Assembly: GCA_050943315.1 (NCBI GenBank)
Contig: JBMNOY010000039.1
Span: forward strand, 1-21,293
Origin: JBDKUD01 sp050943315
GTDB lineage: Bacteria > Bacillota > Syntrophomonadia > Syntrophomonadales > Syntrophomonadaceae
Direction: 5' to 3'
DNA: 21,293 nucleotides
A program made the translations under genes and the position numbers. A model generated the notes under the pieces. It made no database searches and had not been told where the DNA came from. It saw only the letters and a list, made by a program, of their open reading frames with translations. Shown here in pieces: positions 8,282-16,232 of this stretch; the first letter of the stretch is position 1; every line of letters begins with the position of its first letter.

Positions 8282-8319
8282 GAGGGACAGATATGCCCCG
8301 GCGGTCTATTTTGTCCCTC
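8282..8319 (+). promoter_or_regulatory. Probable CggR operator (inverted repeat)
   Basis: GAGGGACA (8282-8289) and its exact reverse complement TGTCCCTC (8312-8319) are separated by 22 bases. The half-sites resemble the GGGAC/TGTCC elements bound by Bacillus CggR. The location is also as in Bacillus: downstream of the promoter and about 33 bases before the cggR start. There, fructose-1,6-bisphosphate relieves repression; that control is inferred here. No T-run follows, so it is not a terminator. Confidence 0.7.
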
Positions 8320-8352
8320 GATAAGAATGTATAACATGAAGCGGGTGTCTGA

Positions 8353-9378
8353 ATGAACCGACTTTTTACCATAATGGATAGGTTTGCACCGGAAGCTATT
8401 GAAATTATGGAACTGCGTTATCAAGTATTAAGACAGGTAATTCATAACAGCCCCATAGGCCGTCGCCAGCTGGCTAAAAACATAGGCTGTACCGAACGCT
8501 TGGTGCGTTCAGAGGTAGATCTTCTGAAAGACCGGGGAGCACTCAAGACCAGTGCGGCGGGAATTTTTATAACTCCTTACGGAGAGGAAATGCTAAATGA
8601 TATTGATGAACTAATTCCCTTCTTATTCAACATCGAAGCCCTCGCAAAGCAGATTAAAGCCAGGTATGCCCTCAAAGAAGTAATCATTGTTCCCGGAGAT
8701 TCCTACCAGGATTCCCTGGCCAAAAAAGATATCGGCCGGGCTGCAGCACGATTTCTCGAAAAGTTATTATACCCGGGTTGTATTATGGCCGTGTCCGGCG
8801 GAAGTACCCTGGCCGAAATGGCTGAAGCTATAACCGATGGAATATACATGCCTGAGGTTCTGGTGGTTCCGGCCCGGGGCGGACTGGGCGAAGATATGGA
8901 CCAGCAGGCCAGCACTATTGCTGCCCGTATTGCCCGCGCCATTGGTGCCCAGTATCGCCTTTTGCATATTCCTGACAGTCTGGAGAAAAGTACTGCCCAG
9001 GCCCTTAAGGAAGATATGCACATTAATGCGGTGGTGCAAATAATTAAAGCCAGCAATATCCTGGTGCAAGGTATTGGCTCAGCCCTGGAGATGGCCAGCC
9101 GGCGGCGACTGTCAGCCGAGCAAATAGGCGAACTCCAGAAACGCCAGGCGGTTGGCGAGGTGTTACGATATTATTTTGATAAAATGGGCAACATAGTATA
9201 TGAAACTCCAGGCATTGGTATGGAGTTGGAGGATTTAGATAACATTGATACGATAGTGGCGGTAGCCGGAGGCAGTAATAAGGCCCAGGCTATTGATGCA
9301 GTTTTAAGCAAAAGGCGGCATCATGTGTTGATTACTGATGAAGGAGCAGCCAAGCAAATAATTAACGGGAAAGGATGA
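8353..9378 (+). CDS. cggR: Central glycolytic genes regulator CggR
   Basis: DeoR/SorC-family repressor of the gap operon. In Bacillus it binds its operator as a tetramer and is modulated by fructose-1,6-bisphosphate. The 341 residues comprise an N-terminal winged helix-turn-helix (about 20-75, with GRRQLAKNIGCTERLVRSE) and a C-terminal sugar-phosphate-binding domain. That domain contains MAVSGGSTLAEMA, ARGGLGEDMDQQA and VQGIGSALEMASRR, all typical of CggR and related SorC effector domains. The ATG has only a modest Shine-Dalgarno (GGGTG, 8343-8347). gap begins 7 nt after the stop, so the regulator is the first gene of the operon it controls. Confidence 0.93.
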   Translation: MNRLFTIMDRFAPEAIEIMELRYQVLRQVIHNSPIGRRQLAKNIGCTERLVRSEVDLLKDRGALKTSAAGIFITPYGEEMLNDIDELIPFLFNIEALAKQIKARYALKEVIIVPGDSYQDSLAKKDIGRAAARFLEKLLYPGCIMAVSGGSTLAEMAEAITDGIYMPEVLVVPARGGLGEDMDQQASTIAARIARAIGAQYRLLHIPDSLEKSTAQALKEDMHINAVVQIIKASNILVQGIGSALEMASRRRLSAEQIGELQKRQAVGEVLRYYFDKMGNIVYETPGIGMELEDLDNIDTIVAVAGGSNKAQAIDAVLSKRRHHVLITDEGAAKQIINGKG

Positions 9379-9385
9379 TATCAGA

Positions 9386-10390
9386 ATGGCAGTTAAAGTA
9401 GGAATTAACGGCTTTGGGCGCATAGGACGCCTGGTCGCTCGGGAAATTATGAACAGGGACGATATAGAATTAGTGGCAGTAAACGATTTGGGCGATCCCC
9501 AATCAGGAGCTCATCTTTTCAAGTATGATTCCATACATGGACAATTTACCGGCGATGTAGTCGTTGAAGGTGACGATATTGTAGTGTCGGGGAAAAGGTT
9601 TAAATATCTGTCCGAAAAAGACCCGGAAAAACTCCCCTGGAAGGACCTGGGTGTACAGGTGGTTGTTGAAGGTACGGGAAAATTCCGCAGCCGTGACAAG
9701 GCATCCAAACATTTGACGGCTGGAGCTTCTAAAGTGGTTATTACCGCTCCCGGCAAGAATGTTGATTTGACTGTGGTTATGGGAGTAAATAACGACAAAT
9801 ACAAACCCGAATATAACATACTGTCAAATGCCTCTTGTACTACTAATTGCCTGGCTCCGGTAGCTAAAGTACTGCTGGACGAATTCGGCATTGTAAAAGG
9901 ATTAATGAACACTATTCATTCCTACACTAACGATCAGCGGGTGCTGGATTTGGAACACAGTGATTTACGCCGTGCCCGGGCTGCCGCTCTATCTATAATA
10001 CCTACCACTACCGGTGCGGCTACGGCTGTAGGCCAGGTTATACCCGAACTAGCCGGAAAGCTGGACGGCCTGGCGGTCAGAGTTCCTACTCCCAACGTAT
10101 CCATGGTAGATTTGACCGTAGAACTGGGTAAGAGTGCCACCGTAGAAGAGGTGAACAATGCCTTTAAAGCTGCCAGCCAGGGAAATCTTAAGGGTATACT
10201 GAGATATTGTGAAGAGGAACTAGTTTCCGCTGATTTCCGTGGTGAACGCCATTCTGCGGTTGTGGATGCACCACTGACCATGATGATGGGTGACAAAATG
10301 TTGAAAGTAATCGCCTGGTATGATAATGAATGGGCCTACTCGGTGAGAGTAGTTGACCTGGTGGCTTACGTGGCTTCAAAGGGGCTGTAA
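9386..10390 (+). CDS. gap: Glyceraldehyde-3-phosphate dehydrogenase (NAD type)
   Basis: Oxidises glyceraldehyde-3-P to 1,3-bisphosphoglycerate with NAD and phosphate, and catalyses the reverse in gluconeogenesis. The 334-residue length is standard. The Rossmann motif GINGFGRIGRL is at residues 6-16. VNDL places an aspartate at 34, as in NAD-preferring enzymes. The catalytic cysteine is C151 in SNASCTTNCLAP, and the inorganic-phosphate segment TTTGAATAVG and C-terminal WYDNEWAYS are intact. AAAGGA lies 10 nt before the ATG. Linkage to cggR supports a glycolytic role, although in a syntrophic anaerobe the same enzyme could serve gluconeogenesis. Confidence 0.97.
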   Translation: MAVKVGINGFGRIGRLVAREIMNRDDIELVAVNDLGDPQSGAHLFKYDSIHGQFTGDVVVEGDDIVVSGKRFKYLSEKDPEKLPWKDLGVQVVVEGTGKFRSRDKASKHLTAGASKVVITAPGKNVDLTVVMGVNNDKYKPEYNILSNASCTTNCLAPVAKVLLDEFGIVKGLMNTIHSYTNDQRVLDLEHSDLRRARAAALSIIPTTTGAATAVGQVIPELAGKLDGLAVRVPTPNVSMVDLTVELGKSATVEEVNNAFKAASQGNLKGILRYCEEELVSADFRGERHSAVVDAPLTMMMGDKMLKVIAWYDNEWAYSVRVVDLVAYVASKGL

Positions 10391-10392
10391 AA

Positions 10393-10437
10393 ACTCAACG
10401 CGGTCGCAATTAAGGACATGCGTAATCCGTGTTTATC
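10393..10437 (+). repeat. Remnant of the intergenic repeat, copy D
   Basis: This short element fills most of the gap between gap and pgk. TCAACGCGG at the left and AATCCGTGTTTAT at the right are degenerate family ends. The interior GGTCGCAATTAAGGAC...GCGTAATCC is nearly identical to the right end of copy B (about 2674-2700). It looks like an internal deletion product. It begins 2 nt after the gap stop and ends just before the pgk ribosome-binding site. Confidence 0.7.
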
Positions 10438-10458
10438 TCATTCTTGGAGGTATGAATC

Positions 10459-11634
10459 GTGAGAAGTATCTGTGATGCTGATATTAAAGGAAAACGGGTT
10501 TTAATGAGGGTTGACTTTAATGTCCCCATGGATAAGGAAGGAAACATAATTGATGATAACAAAGTGAAAGCCTCCCTCCCCAGTATTGAGTATGTGCTCA
10601 AAAACGGGGGTAAACTGATATTAATGAGCCACCTGGGCAGGCCCAAAGGCAAGCCGGATCCGAAATATACCCTAAAACCCGTGGCTACTCACCTGGGTAA
10701 GCTTCTTAATACTGAAGTTATTATGGCTCCAGATTGTATAGGTCCTCAGGTAAAAGAATTGGCTGATAACCTGGCCGCAGGTCAAGTATTGCTGCTGGAA
10801 AATGTCCGTTATCATGCTGAGGAAGAAAAAAACGATCCCCAGTTTTCACAGCAATTGGCTGCTTCAGGGGATATCTATATAAATGACGCTTTTGGTTCTG
10901 CTCACCGGGCCCATTCGTCAACTGCCGGAGTAGCGGATTTGATTCCTGCCTATGCCGGCTTTTTAATGGAAAAAGAGGTAACTATGTTAAGAAAGGCCCT
11001 GGAGAACCCTGAAAGTCCGCGGGTGGCTATTCTGGGCGGTTCAAAGGTAGCCGACAAGCTGGGCTTGATCAATAATCTTCTTGGCAAAATGGATATTATT
11101 CTTATTGGCGGAGGTATGGCCAACACCTTCCTTAAGGCCCAGGGATACAATATTGGCCAATCCATCTGTGAAGATGACTTGCTTAAGGAAGCCCAAAATC
11201 TTTTAAACCAGTCAGCCCAAAAGAATACGCGCATAGTTTTGCCGGTTGACGTGGTAACCGGCACGGAAATAAGCAAAGAAGCTGCGGCACAAGTGGCAGC
11301 GGTGGATCAGGTGCCTGACAATAGCATGATACTGGATATAGGGCCCAAAACTGTTGATGAGTTCAGCCAGATAATAGCCTCAGCCCGTACCATTGTCTGG
11401 AACGGACCGCTAGGGGTCTACGAATACCCGCAGTTCGCCGGCGGAACCGAAAAGATTGCCCGGGCCATAGCCAAATCAGAAGCAGTAAGTGTAATCGGCG
11501 GCGGAGATACAGCTGCCCTGCCGGTCAGCCTGGGATTAGAAAACGAAATCACCCATATATCCACCGGCGGAGGCGCCACCCTGGAATTCCTGGAAGGCCG
11601 GGTCTTACCTGGTGTGGAATCATGCGAAAAATAA
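10459..11634 (+). CDS. pgk: Phosphoglycerate kinase
   Basis: Transfers phosphate between 1,3-bisphosphoglycerate and ADP, the first ATP-yielding step of glycolysis. The protein has 391 residues. The N-terminal domain has RVDFNVP (about 18-24), SHLGRPKG and LLENVRYH with the expected substrate-binding arginines. The C-terminal nucleotide domain has GGSKVADK, GGGMANTFL and VIGGGDTAAL. The GTG start is fixed by a strong GGAGG (10446-10450) 8 nt upstream; the ATG at 10452 is out of frame. It sits between repeat remnant D and the divergent element E. Confidence 0.97.
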   Translation: MRSICDADIKGKRVLMRVDFNVPMDKEGNIIDDNKVKASLPSIEYVLKNGGKLILMSHLGRPKGKPDPKYTLKPVATHLGKLLNTEVIMAPDCIGPQVKELADNLAAGQVLLLENVRYHAEEEKNDPQFSQQLAASGDIYINDAFGSAHRAHSSTAGVADLIPAYAGFLMEKEVTMLRKALENPESPRVAILGGSKVADKLGLINNLLGKMDIILIGGGMANTFLKAQGYNIGQSICEDDLLKEAQNLLNQSAQKNTRIVLPVDVVTGTEISKEAAAQVAAVDQVPDNSMILDIGPKTVDEFSQIIASARTIVWNGPLGVYEYPQFAGGTEKIARAIAKSEAVSVIGGGDTAALPVSLGLENEITHISTGGGATLEFLEGRVLPGVESCEK

Positions 11635-11647
11635 AATTTATGGGGAA

Positions 11648-11823
11648 TTAATAGACGCAGACGAACGCAGACTAGTATGACTGACGCAGACAATTAATTT
11701 TGGACTGGGCAAACCTAACATTTTTAGCACAAATAAAACATATTTAGAAAAAGCTTAACTACTATTATTATAAATTGAAGGTCTGCGCAGGTCATAAAAG
11801 TCTGCGAGGTCTGCGTCCATTAA
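11648..11823. repeat. Second-type intergenic element E (GACGCAGAC ends)
   Basis: This lies in the gap between pgk and tpiA. The left end TTAATAGACGCAGACGAA (11648) is mirrored by the right end, whose reverse complement reads TTAATGGACGCAGACCTC (from 11823). A second GACGCAGAC on the left (11683-11691) faces GTCTGCGCAG (11781-11790) on the right. The centre (about 11692-11775) is AT-rich. The design is the same as in the other intergenic elements (inverted ends built of an iterated short word around an AT-rich core), but the word is different. No gene or clear promoter was found in it. Confidence 0.75.
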
Positions 11824-11849
11824 GCTCTTATTATGAGGAAGTGAATTCT

Positions 11850-12608
11850 GTGAGGACACCACTTATTGCCGGTAACTGGAAAATGTTTAAAACCGTTGCT
11901 GAGAGTGAAGATTTTGCTGCCCGGTTTAAGCCCCTGGTGGCAGATGTCAGCGATGTTGATATATTAGTTTGTCCCCCTTTTACCAGTCTTTATAGCCTGA
12001 GTAAAAGTCTTAATAACACCAGGATTATGATAGGAGCGCAAAATATTTTTTGGGAAAACCAGGGTGCTTTTACCGGGGAAATATCCCCCCCTATGCTGGT
12101 TGATGCCGGATGCACCCATGTAATTATCGGCCATTCGGAACGACGAAATATAATGCATGAAACTGACCCAATGATAAATAACAAGTTGCGAAGCGCTGTT
12201 GGTGCAGGTTTAGTGCCCGTACTCTGTGTGGGTGAGAAACTGGAAGAGCGTCGGCAAAACCGGGCCCGGGAGGTTGTTCAAAACCAGCTGACCATCGACC
12301 TTAAAGATATCCATATCGCAGCAGGGGGGCTGGTAATAGCCTATGAACCGGTTTGGGCCATAGGTACCGGGGTAAATGCCAGTGTTGATGATGCCCAGGA
12401 AATGATAGGTTTTATAAGGTCGTTACTGGGGGAAATATATAATGAAACCATTGCGGACTCAGTACGCATACTATATGGAGGAAGTGTAAAACCGGAAAAC
12501 ATAGCCGGGTTCATGGCCGCCAAAGATGTAGACGGGGCTCTGGTCGGGGGTGCCAGCCTGGACCCGCAGACTTTTGCCCGGATAGTGAGGTTTAAGGATA
12601 ATGGGTAA
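11850..12608 (+). CDS. tpiA: Triose-phosphate isomerase
   Basis: Interconverts dihydroxyacetone phosphate and glyceraldehyde-3-P. With the GTG start at 11850 the protein has 252 residues, and the catalytic residues fall at their canonical positions: K11 in GNWKM, H95 in IIGHSERR and E166 in AYEPVWAIGTG. The phosphate-binding YGGSVKPEN and GALVGGASL loops are present. GAGGAA (11835-11840) serves as Shine-Dalgarno. The same frame stays open back to 11775, but that extension lies in element E and adds nothing typical of the family. gpmI begins 8 bases before its stop. Confidence 0.97.
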   Translation: MRTPLIAGNWKMFKTVAESEDFAARFKPLVADVSDVDILVCPPFTSLYSLSKSLNNTRIMIGAQNIFWENQGAFTGEISPPMLVDAGCTHVIIGHSERRNIMHETDPMINNKLRSAVGAGLVPVLCVGEKLEERRQNRAREVVQNQLTIDLKDIHIAAGGLVIAYEPVWAIGTGVNASVDDAQEMIGFIRSLLGEIYNETIADSVRILYGGSVKPENIAGFMAAKDVDGALVGGASLDPQTFARIVRFKDNG

Positions 12609-14142
12609 AAAACCAGTAGTTTTGGTTATTCTCGATGGATGGGGCAGCCGGGGGGCCTGTGCAGATAATGCTGTTTCTTTGGCTAACCCGGTCCATTTTT
12701 GTGCCCTGCGGGAAAAGTATCCAGATACGGTCTTAAAGTGCTCTGGCAAGGAAGTGGGCTTGCCCGCAGGGCAAATGGGTAATTCCGAGGTTGGCCACCT
12801 GAATATCGGTTCGGGACGTATCGTGTATCAGGAAATAACCCGGATATCCAATGCTATTGAAGAACGAACCTTTTTTAAAAACCCCGAATTTCTAAAGGCC
12901 CTGGAATACGCCCGCCGGCATAATGGTGCCGTGCACTTAATGGGGCTGGTATCTGATGGCGGGGTGCACAGCCACATAGAACATATTTACGCATTGCTGG
13001 AATTATGTGCGCTCAATGAAGTAGAACGGGTTTTCTTGCACTGTTTCCTGGATGGACGGGATGTTGGGCCCAAAACAGCTATGGAATATGTTGCGGCAGT
13101 ACAGAAAAAGATGCAAGAGTTGGGCCTGGGCAAAATTGCTACTGTCGGGGGTCGTTTCTATGGCATGGACCGGGACAACCGCTGGGACCGTATTGAAAAA
13201 GCCTACCATGCTATGACCATTGGAGAGGGCAGGAAGGCGGCAAATGTTCAGGCCGCCATCCAAAATAGTTACGAGGCCCGGGTTACGGATGAATTTATGG
13301 AGCCTACCGTTATTATAGATAATAACTCACAACCGGTAGGTTTGGTTCAGGACGGAGACAGCATCATATTCTTCAACTTCCGCGCCGACCGCGCCCGGCA
13401 AATAACCCGTGCTTTTGTGGATAAAAAATTAGATACCTTCAATAGGCAAGTCCGGCCGCAGATTTATTACGTATGTATGACTCAATATGATGCCAACATC
13501 CCTGCTCCAGTGGCGTTTATGCCGCAGAATCTGGAAAATACTCTGGGGGAAGTGCTGGCTCAGCACGGTATTAAACAACTGCGTATAGCGGAGACGGAGA
13601 AATATGCTCATGTCACCTTCTTTTTTAATGGTGGCGTTGAAGAGCCTAATCCCGGAGAAGACCGTATCCTCATTCCCTCACCAAAGATAGCTACTTATAA
13701 TCAACAACCGGAGATGAGTGCCCGGGAAGTAACCCAAAAGGTACTGGAACAGATTGATCGTGATTATTATGAGGTAATAATAATGAACTACGCCAACCCT
13801 GATATGGTAGGGCACACCGGAGTGCTGGATGCGGCTGTCCAGGCGGTTAAAACCGTAGACGACTGTTTGCAGCAGGTGGTTGACAAAGTCCATAAAAAAG
13901 GCGGTACGGTCCTGATCACTGCCGACCACGGCAATTGCGAAATGATGATATGCCCGGAAACAGGGAGCCCCTTTACGGCCCATACCACCAATCTGGTACC
14001 CTTTATCCTGGCTTCAGACAGATATATCAATCACCAGCTTAGAACAGATGGTTCGCTTAAGGACATAGCCCCGACCATACTGAATCTGCTGGACCTAGAA
14101 ATCCCCCCGCAAATGACGGGAAAAAGTTTATTAGAGGGTTGA
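12601..14142 (+). CDS. gpmI: Phosphoglycerate mutase, 2,3-bisphosphoglycerate-independent
   Basis: Interconverts 3- and 2-phosphoglycerate through a phosphoserine intermediate, with two Mn ions; it belongs to the alkaline phosphatase superfamily. The protein has 513 residues, normal for the family. Metal ligand D12 is in LDGWG, and the nucleophile is S62 in GNSEVGHLNIG. The sequences LHCFLDGRDV, GGRFYGMDRDNRW, FFNFRADRARQ and, near the C-terminus, ITADHGNCE supply the remaining active-site residues. The ATG overlaps the tpiA 3' end, with AAGGA at 12594-12598 as ribosome-binding site. This is the only junction from gap to eno without an inserted repeat. Confidence 0.97.
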   Translation: MGKKPVVLVILDGWGSRGACADNAVSLANPVHFCALREKYPDTVLKCSGKEVGLPAGQMGNSEVGHLNIGSGRIVYQEITRISNAIEERTFFKNPEFLKALEYARRHNGAVHLMGLVSDGGVHSHIEHIYALLELCALNEVERVFLHCFLDGRDVGPKTAMEYVAAVQKKMQELGLGKIATVGGRFYGMDRDNRWDRIEKAYHAMTIGEGRKAANVQAAIQNSYEARVTDEFMEPTVIIDNNSQPVGLVQDGDSIIFFNFRADRARQITRAFVDKKLDTFNRQVRPQIYYVCMTQYDANIPAPVAFMPQNLENTLGEVLAQHGIKQLRIAETEKYAHVTFFFNGGVEEPNPGEDRILIPSPKIATYNQQPEMSAREVTQKVLEQIDRDYYEVIIMNYANPDMVGHTGVLDAAVQAVKTVDDCLQQVVDKVHKKGGTVLITADHGNCEMMICPETGSPFTAHTTNLVPFILASDRYINHQLRTDGSLKDIAPTILNLLDLEIPPQMTGKSLLEG

Positions 14143-14158
14143 TCATAGACAGAAATTA

Positions 14159-14378
14159 ATTCAACACAGATGCACACAGATTTACTTATGAAGGACACAG
14201 AAAACAAACTCTTTCTAATAACCAGGCTTTATTTTTTAATTACTACTCGGTAGCTTTATTAGAAGAAAAATCTGTGTTTATCCAAAACCATCTGTGTACG
14301 AGCGCAGCGAGTCAGTGTTGAATTAAATACAATTCACGAAAATCAGCGCCCGCAGGGTCCGCGTAATCTGCGTTGAAT
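14159..14378 (-). repeat. Intergenic modular repeat, copy F (- orientation)
   Basis: This fills the 273-base gap between gpmI and eno. ATTCAACACAGAT at 14159 faces AATCTGCGTTGAAT at 14365-14378. It shares with copy B the TTTACTTATGAAGGACACAG segment, the AATCTGTGTTTATCC block and the GTACGAGCGCAGCGAGTCAG block, but the centre is shorter. The right arm (GCGCCCGCAGGGTCC) is a variant of the GC-rich module. No gene or terminator was seen. Confidence 0.82.
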
Positions 14379-14415
14379 CAATTGTGTTCGATATTTTAAA
14401 AAGAAGGGAGTTTCA

Positions 14416-15702
14416 ATGATGAGTATTATTGCCGATGTATACGCTCGGGAGGTTCTGGATTCCCGGGGAAATCCTACTGTTGAAGTTGAAGTTACCCTGG
14501 AGGATGGGACAACTTCCAGGGCTATAGTACCTTCCGGTGCATCTACCGGTGCTCATGAAGCTGTGGAGCTTAGAGACGGCGATAAATCCAGGTATGGAGG
14601 CAAGGGAGTTCTGCAGGCAGTTGACAATGTAAATGATATTATAGCCCCGGAAGTAATTGGCATGGATGCACTGGGGCAATTAGATATTGACTCTCTGATG
14701 ATAGATTTGGATGGCACACCTAATAAAGGCAAATTAGGTGCTAATGCTATACTGGGCGTATCCCTGGCCGTAGCGCGGGCGGCGGCCGAGTACCTTAACA
14801 TGCCTCTTTACCAGTATATTGGCGGGGTGAATGCTAAGGAATTGCCGGTACCCATGATGAACATTCTTAATGGCGGCAAGCATGCGGACAATAACGTGGA
14901 TATTCAGGAATTTATGATTATCCCCAGCGGAGCTCCCAATTTCCGTGAAGCCCTGCGCATGGGAGCAGAGGTTTACCAGGCTCTGAAAAAGGTATTAAAC
15001 AGCCAGGGACTGGCCACAGCGGTGGGTGATGAAGGCGGTTTTGCACCTAATCTTCCCTCCAATGAAGCGGCCATCGATGTCATTGTGGAAGCTATCAAAG
15101 CAGCCGGATACGTACCTGGCCAGGATATTTACTTAGGTCTTGATGTAGCCGCCAGCGAGCTGTACAAGGAGGGAAAATATCACCTCACCGGCAATAATAA
15201 AATTTTAACCTCTGAGGAAATGGTTGATTTCTATGCCGGGCTGGTAGAGAAATACCCGATTATCTCGATTGAAGACGGCCTGGATGAAGATGATTGGGAA
15301 GGCTGGCAAAAACTGACGTCAGCCCTGGGTAAAAAGATACAATTGGTTGGTGACGATGTCTTCGTAACCAATACAGAAAGACTCGCTCAGGGTATTGAAA
15401 AAGGGGTGGGCAACAGTATTCTCATCAAGGTTAATCAGATTGGAACCCTTACGGAAACCCTGGATACCATTGAAATGGCCAAAAGGGCCGGCTATACCTG
15501 TGTTATTTCCCATCGTTCCGGGGAAACCGAAGATTCTACCATTGCCGATATAGCAGTAGCCACCAATGTGGGACAAATCAAGAGCGGAGCTCCGGCGCGC
15601 ACTGACCGTATAGCCAAATATAATCAGTTGCTGAGGATAGAGGAGGAACTGGATATTTTCGCTATTTACAAGGGAATGGGAGTTTTTTATAATCTGCGCT
15701 AG
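14416..15702 (+). CDS. eno: Enolase
   Basis: Dehydrates 2-phosphoglycerate to phosphoenolpyruvate with Mg; it is also a common RNA-degradosome partner. The 428-residue length is standard. The N-terminus ADVYAREVLDSRGNPTVEVE and the mobile loop SGASTGAHEA are typical. The metal ligands are in LGLDVAAS, SIEDGLDEDDW and VGDDVFVTN, and the catalytic lysine region IKVNQIGTLTET and the signature SHRSGETEDSTIAD are all intact. Two adjacent ATG codons (14416 and 14419) could start the protein; GGGAG at 14406-14410 is 5 and 8 nt upstream respectively, so the second is at least as likely. It is the last glycolytic gene. No clear terminator follows, but a new promoter appears 44 bases later. Confidence 0.97.
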   Translation: MMSIIADVYAREVLDSRGNPTVEVEVTLEDGTTSRAIVPSGASTGAHEAVELRDGDKSRYGGKGVLQAVDNVNDIIAPEVIGMDALGQLDIDSLMIDLDGTPNKGKLGANAILGVSLAVARAAAEYLNMPLYQYIGGVNAKELPVPMMNILNGGKHADNNVDIQEFMIIPSGAPNFREALRMGAEVYQALKKVLNSQGLATAVGDEGGFAPNLPSNEAAIDVIVEAIKAAGYVPGQDIYLGLDVAASELYKEGKYHLTGNNKILTSEEMVDFYAGLVEKYPIISIEDGLDEDDWEGWQKLTSALGKKIQLVGDDVFVTNTERLAQGIEKGVGNSILIKVNQIGTLTETLDTIEMAKRAGYTCVISHRSGETEDSTIADIAVATNVGQIKSGAPARTDRIAKYNQLLRIEEELDIFAIYKGMGVFYNLR

Positions 15703-15745
15703 TGGGACAAAATATTTAGCTTTCCCGTTTCTGTAAGAAGATACA

Positions 15746-15774
15746 TTGACTGGCGGTTGACTTCCTATTATAAT
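15746..15774 (+). promoter_or_regulatory. Sigma-A promoter of secG
   Basis: TTGACT (15746-15751), a 17-base spacer and a perfect TATAAT (15769-15774). This is the best consensus match in the eno-secG gap. Confidence 0.8.
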
Positions 15775-15793
15775 TAAAAGGTGCAGCGATAAT

Positions 15794-15827
15794 CCCTTGC
15801 CTGGGCATATAGCCGGCAAGGGGTTTT
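15794..15827 (+). terminator. Leader hairpin with short T-run upstream of secG
   Basis: CCCTTGCC (15794-15801) pairs with GGCAAGGG (15815-15822), and an inner GGC/GCC extends the stem. GTTTT follows. It lies between the secG promoter and its start codon, so it could act as an attenuator or an mRNA-stabilising leader. The T-run is short for an efficient terminator. Confidence 0.45.
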
Positions 15828-15851
15828 CGACTGATATTTGGAGGTGAAACC

Positions 15852-16076
15852 TTGAGAATATTCCTACTCATACTGCAGGTTATTGTTAGTTTGGGATTAA
15901 TCACTACGATTCTATTACAGTCAGGTAAAAGTGCCGGTCTGTCAGGCAGTATTGCCGGCGGTGGAGAAGCTATCTTCGGTAAGAAAAAGGGATTAGATGA
16001 CCTTTTTGCCAAAATCACGGCTTACCTGGCAGGTGCTTTCATAATTTTAACCCTGGCATTAGCGCTCATTAGGTAG
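15852..16076 (+). CDS. secG: Preprotein translocase subunit SecG
   Basis: Small accessory subunit of the SecYEG channel that helps SecA-driven protein export. The 74 residues have two hydrophobic membrane segments (about 3-21 and 52-72) joined by the conserved glycine-rich cytoplasmic loop. That loop contains the diagnostic LLQSGKSAGLSG and GGGEAIFGKKKG. The TTG start is supported by a strong GGAGGTG (15840-15846) six bases upstream. The gene has its own promoter and terminator and is a separate unit from the glycolytic operon. Confidence 0.95.
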   Translation: MRIFLLILQVIVSLGLITTILLQSGKSAGLSGSIAGGGEAIFGKKKGLDDLFAKITAYLAGAFIILTLALALIR

Positions 16077-16120
16077 CGATTACCAGGAATCTTGTATTAC
16101 ATTAACATAATAAGTATATT

Positions 16121-16160
16121 AATAGGTAAGTGACTATAGGTCTTTACCTATTTTTACTTT
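16121..16160 (+). terminator. Intrinsic terminator after secG
   Basis: AATAGGTAA (16121-16129) pairs with TTACCTATT (16144-16152), and the 3' side runs into TTTTTACTTTT. This is a clear Rho-independent terminator 45 bases past the secG stop. Confidence 0.85.
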
Positions 16161-16171
16161 TCTGGAAAGCC

Positions 16172-16207
16172 CGCCAGCCCTAGTAAGGATGGTTGGCGAA
16201 GCCGGGC
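16172..16207 (+). other. Hairpin in the esterase leader
   Basis: CGCCAGCC (16172-16179) can pair with GGTTGGCG (16191-16198, one G-T pair). An overlapping alternative pairs GCCCG (16169-16173) with CGGGC (16203-16207). It sits between the secG terminator and the esterase ATG. I do not recognise it as a known riboswitch class. Confidence 0.4.
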
Positions 16208-16232
16208 AAGGCATGGGACCACTCAGAAAGGG

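Noticed and set aside
9511..10296. Two long - strand open frames opposite gap
   Set aside because: Both mirror conserved gap codons and lack plausible starts or motifs.
15319..15819. 166-codon - strand open frame opposite the eno 3' end
   Set aside because: It overlaps the highly conserved enolase C-terminus and shows no protein motif, so it is a shadow frame.
16160..16232. A known riboswitch or T-box before the esterase
   Set aside because: I could find no T-box sequence, nor a consensus core of the riboswitch classes I could recall.
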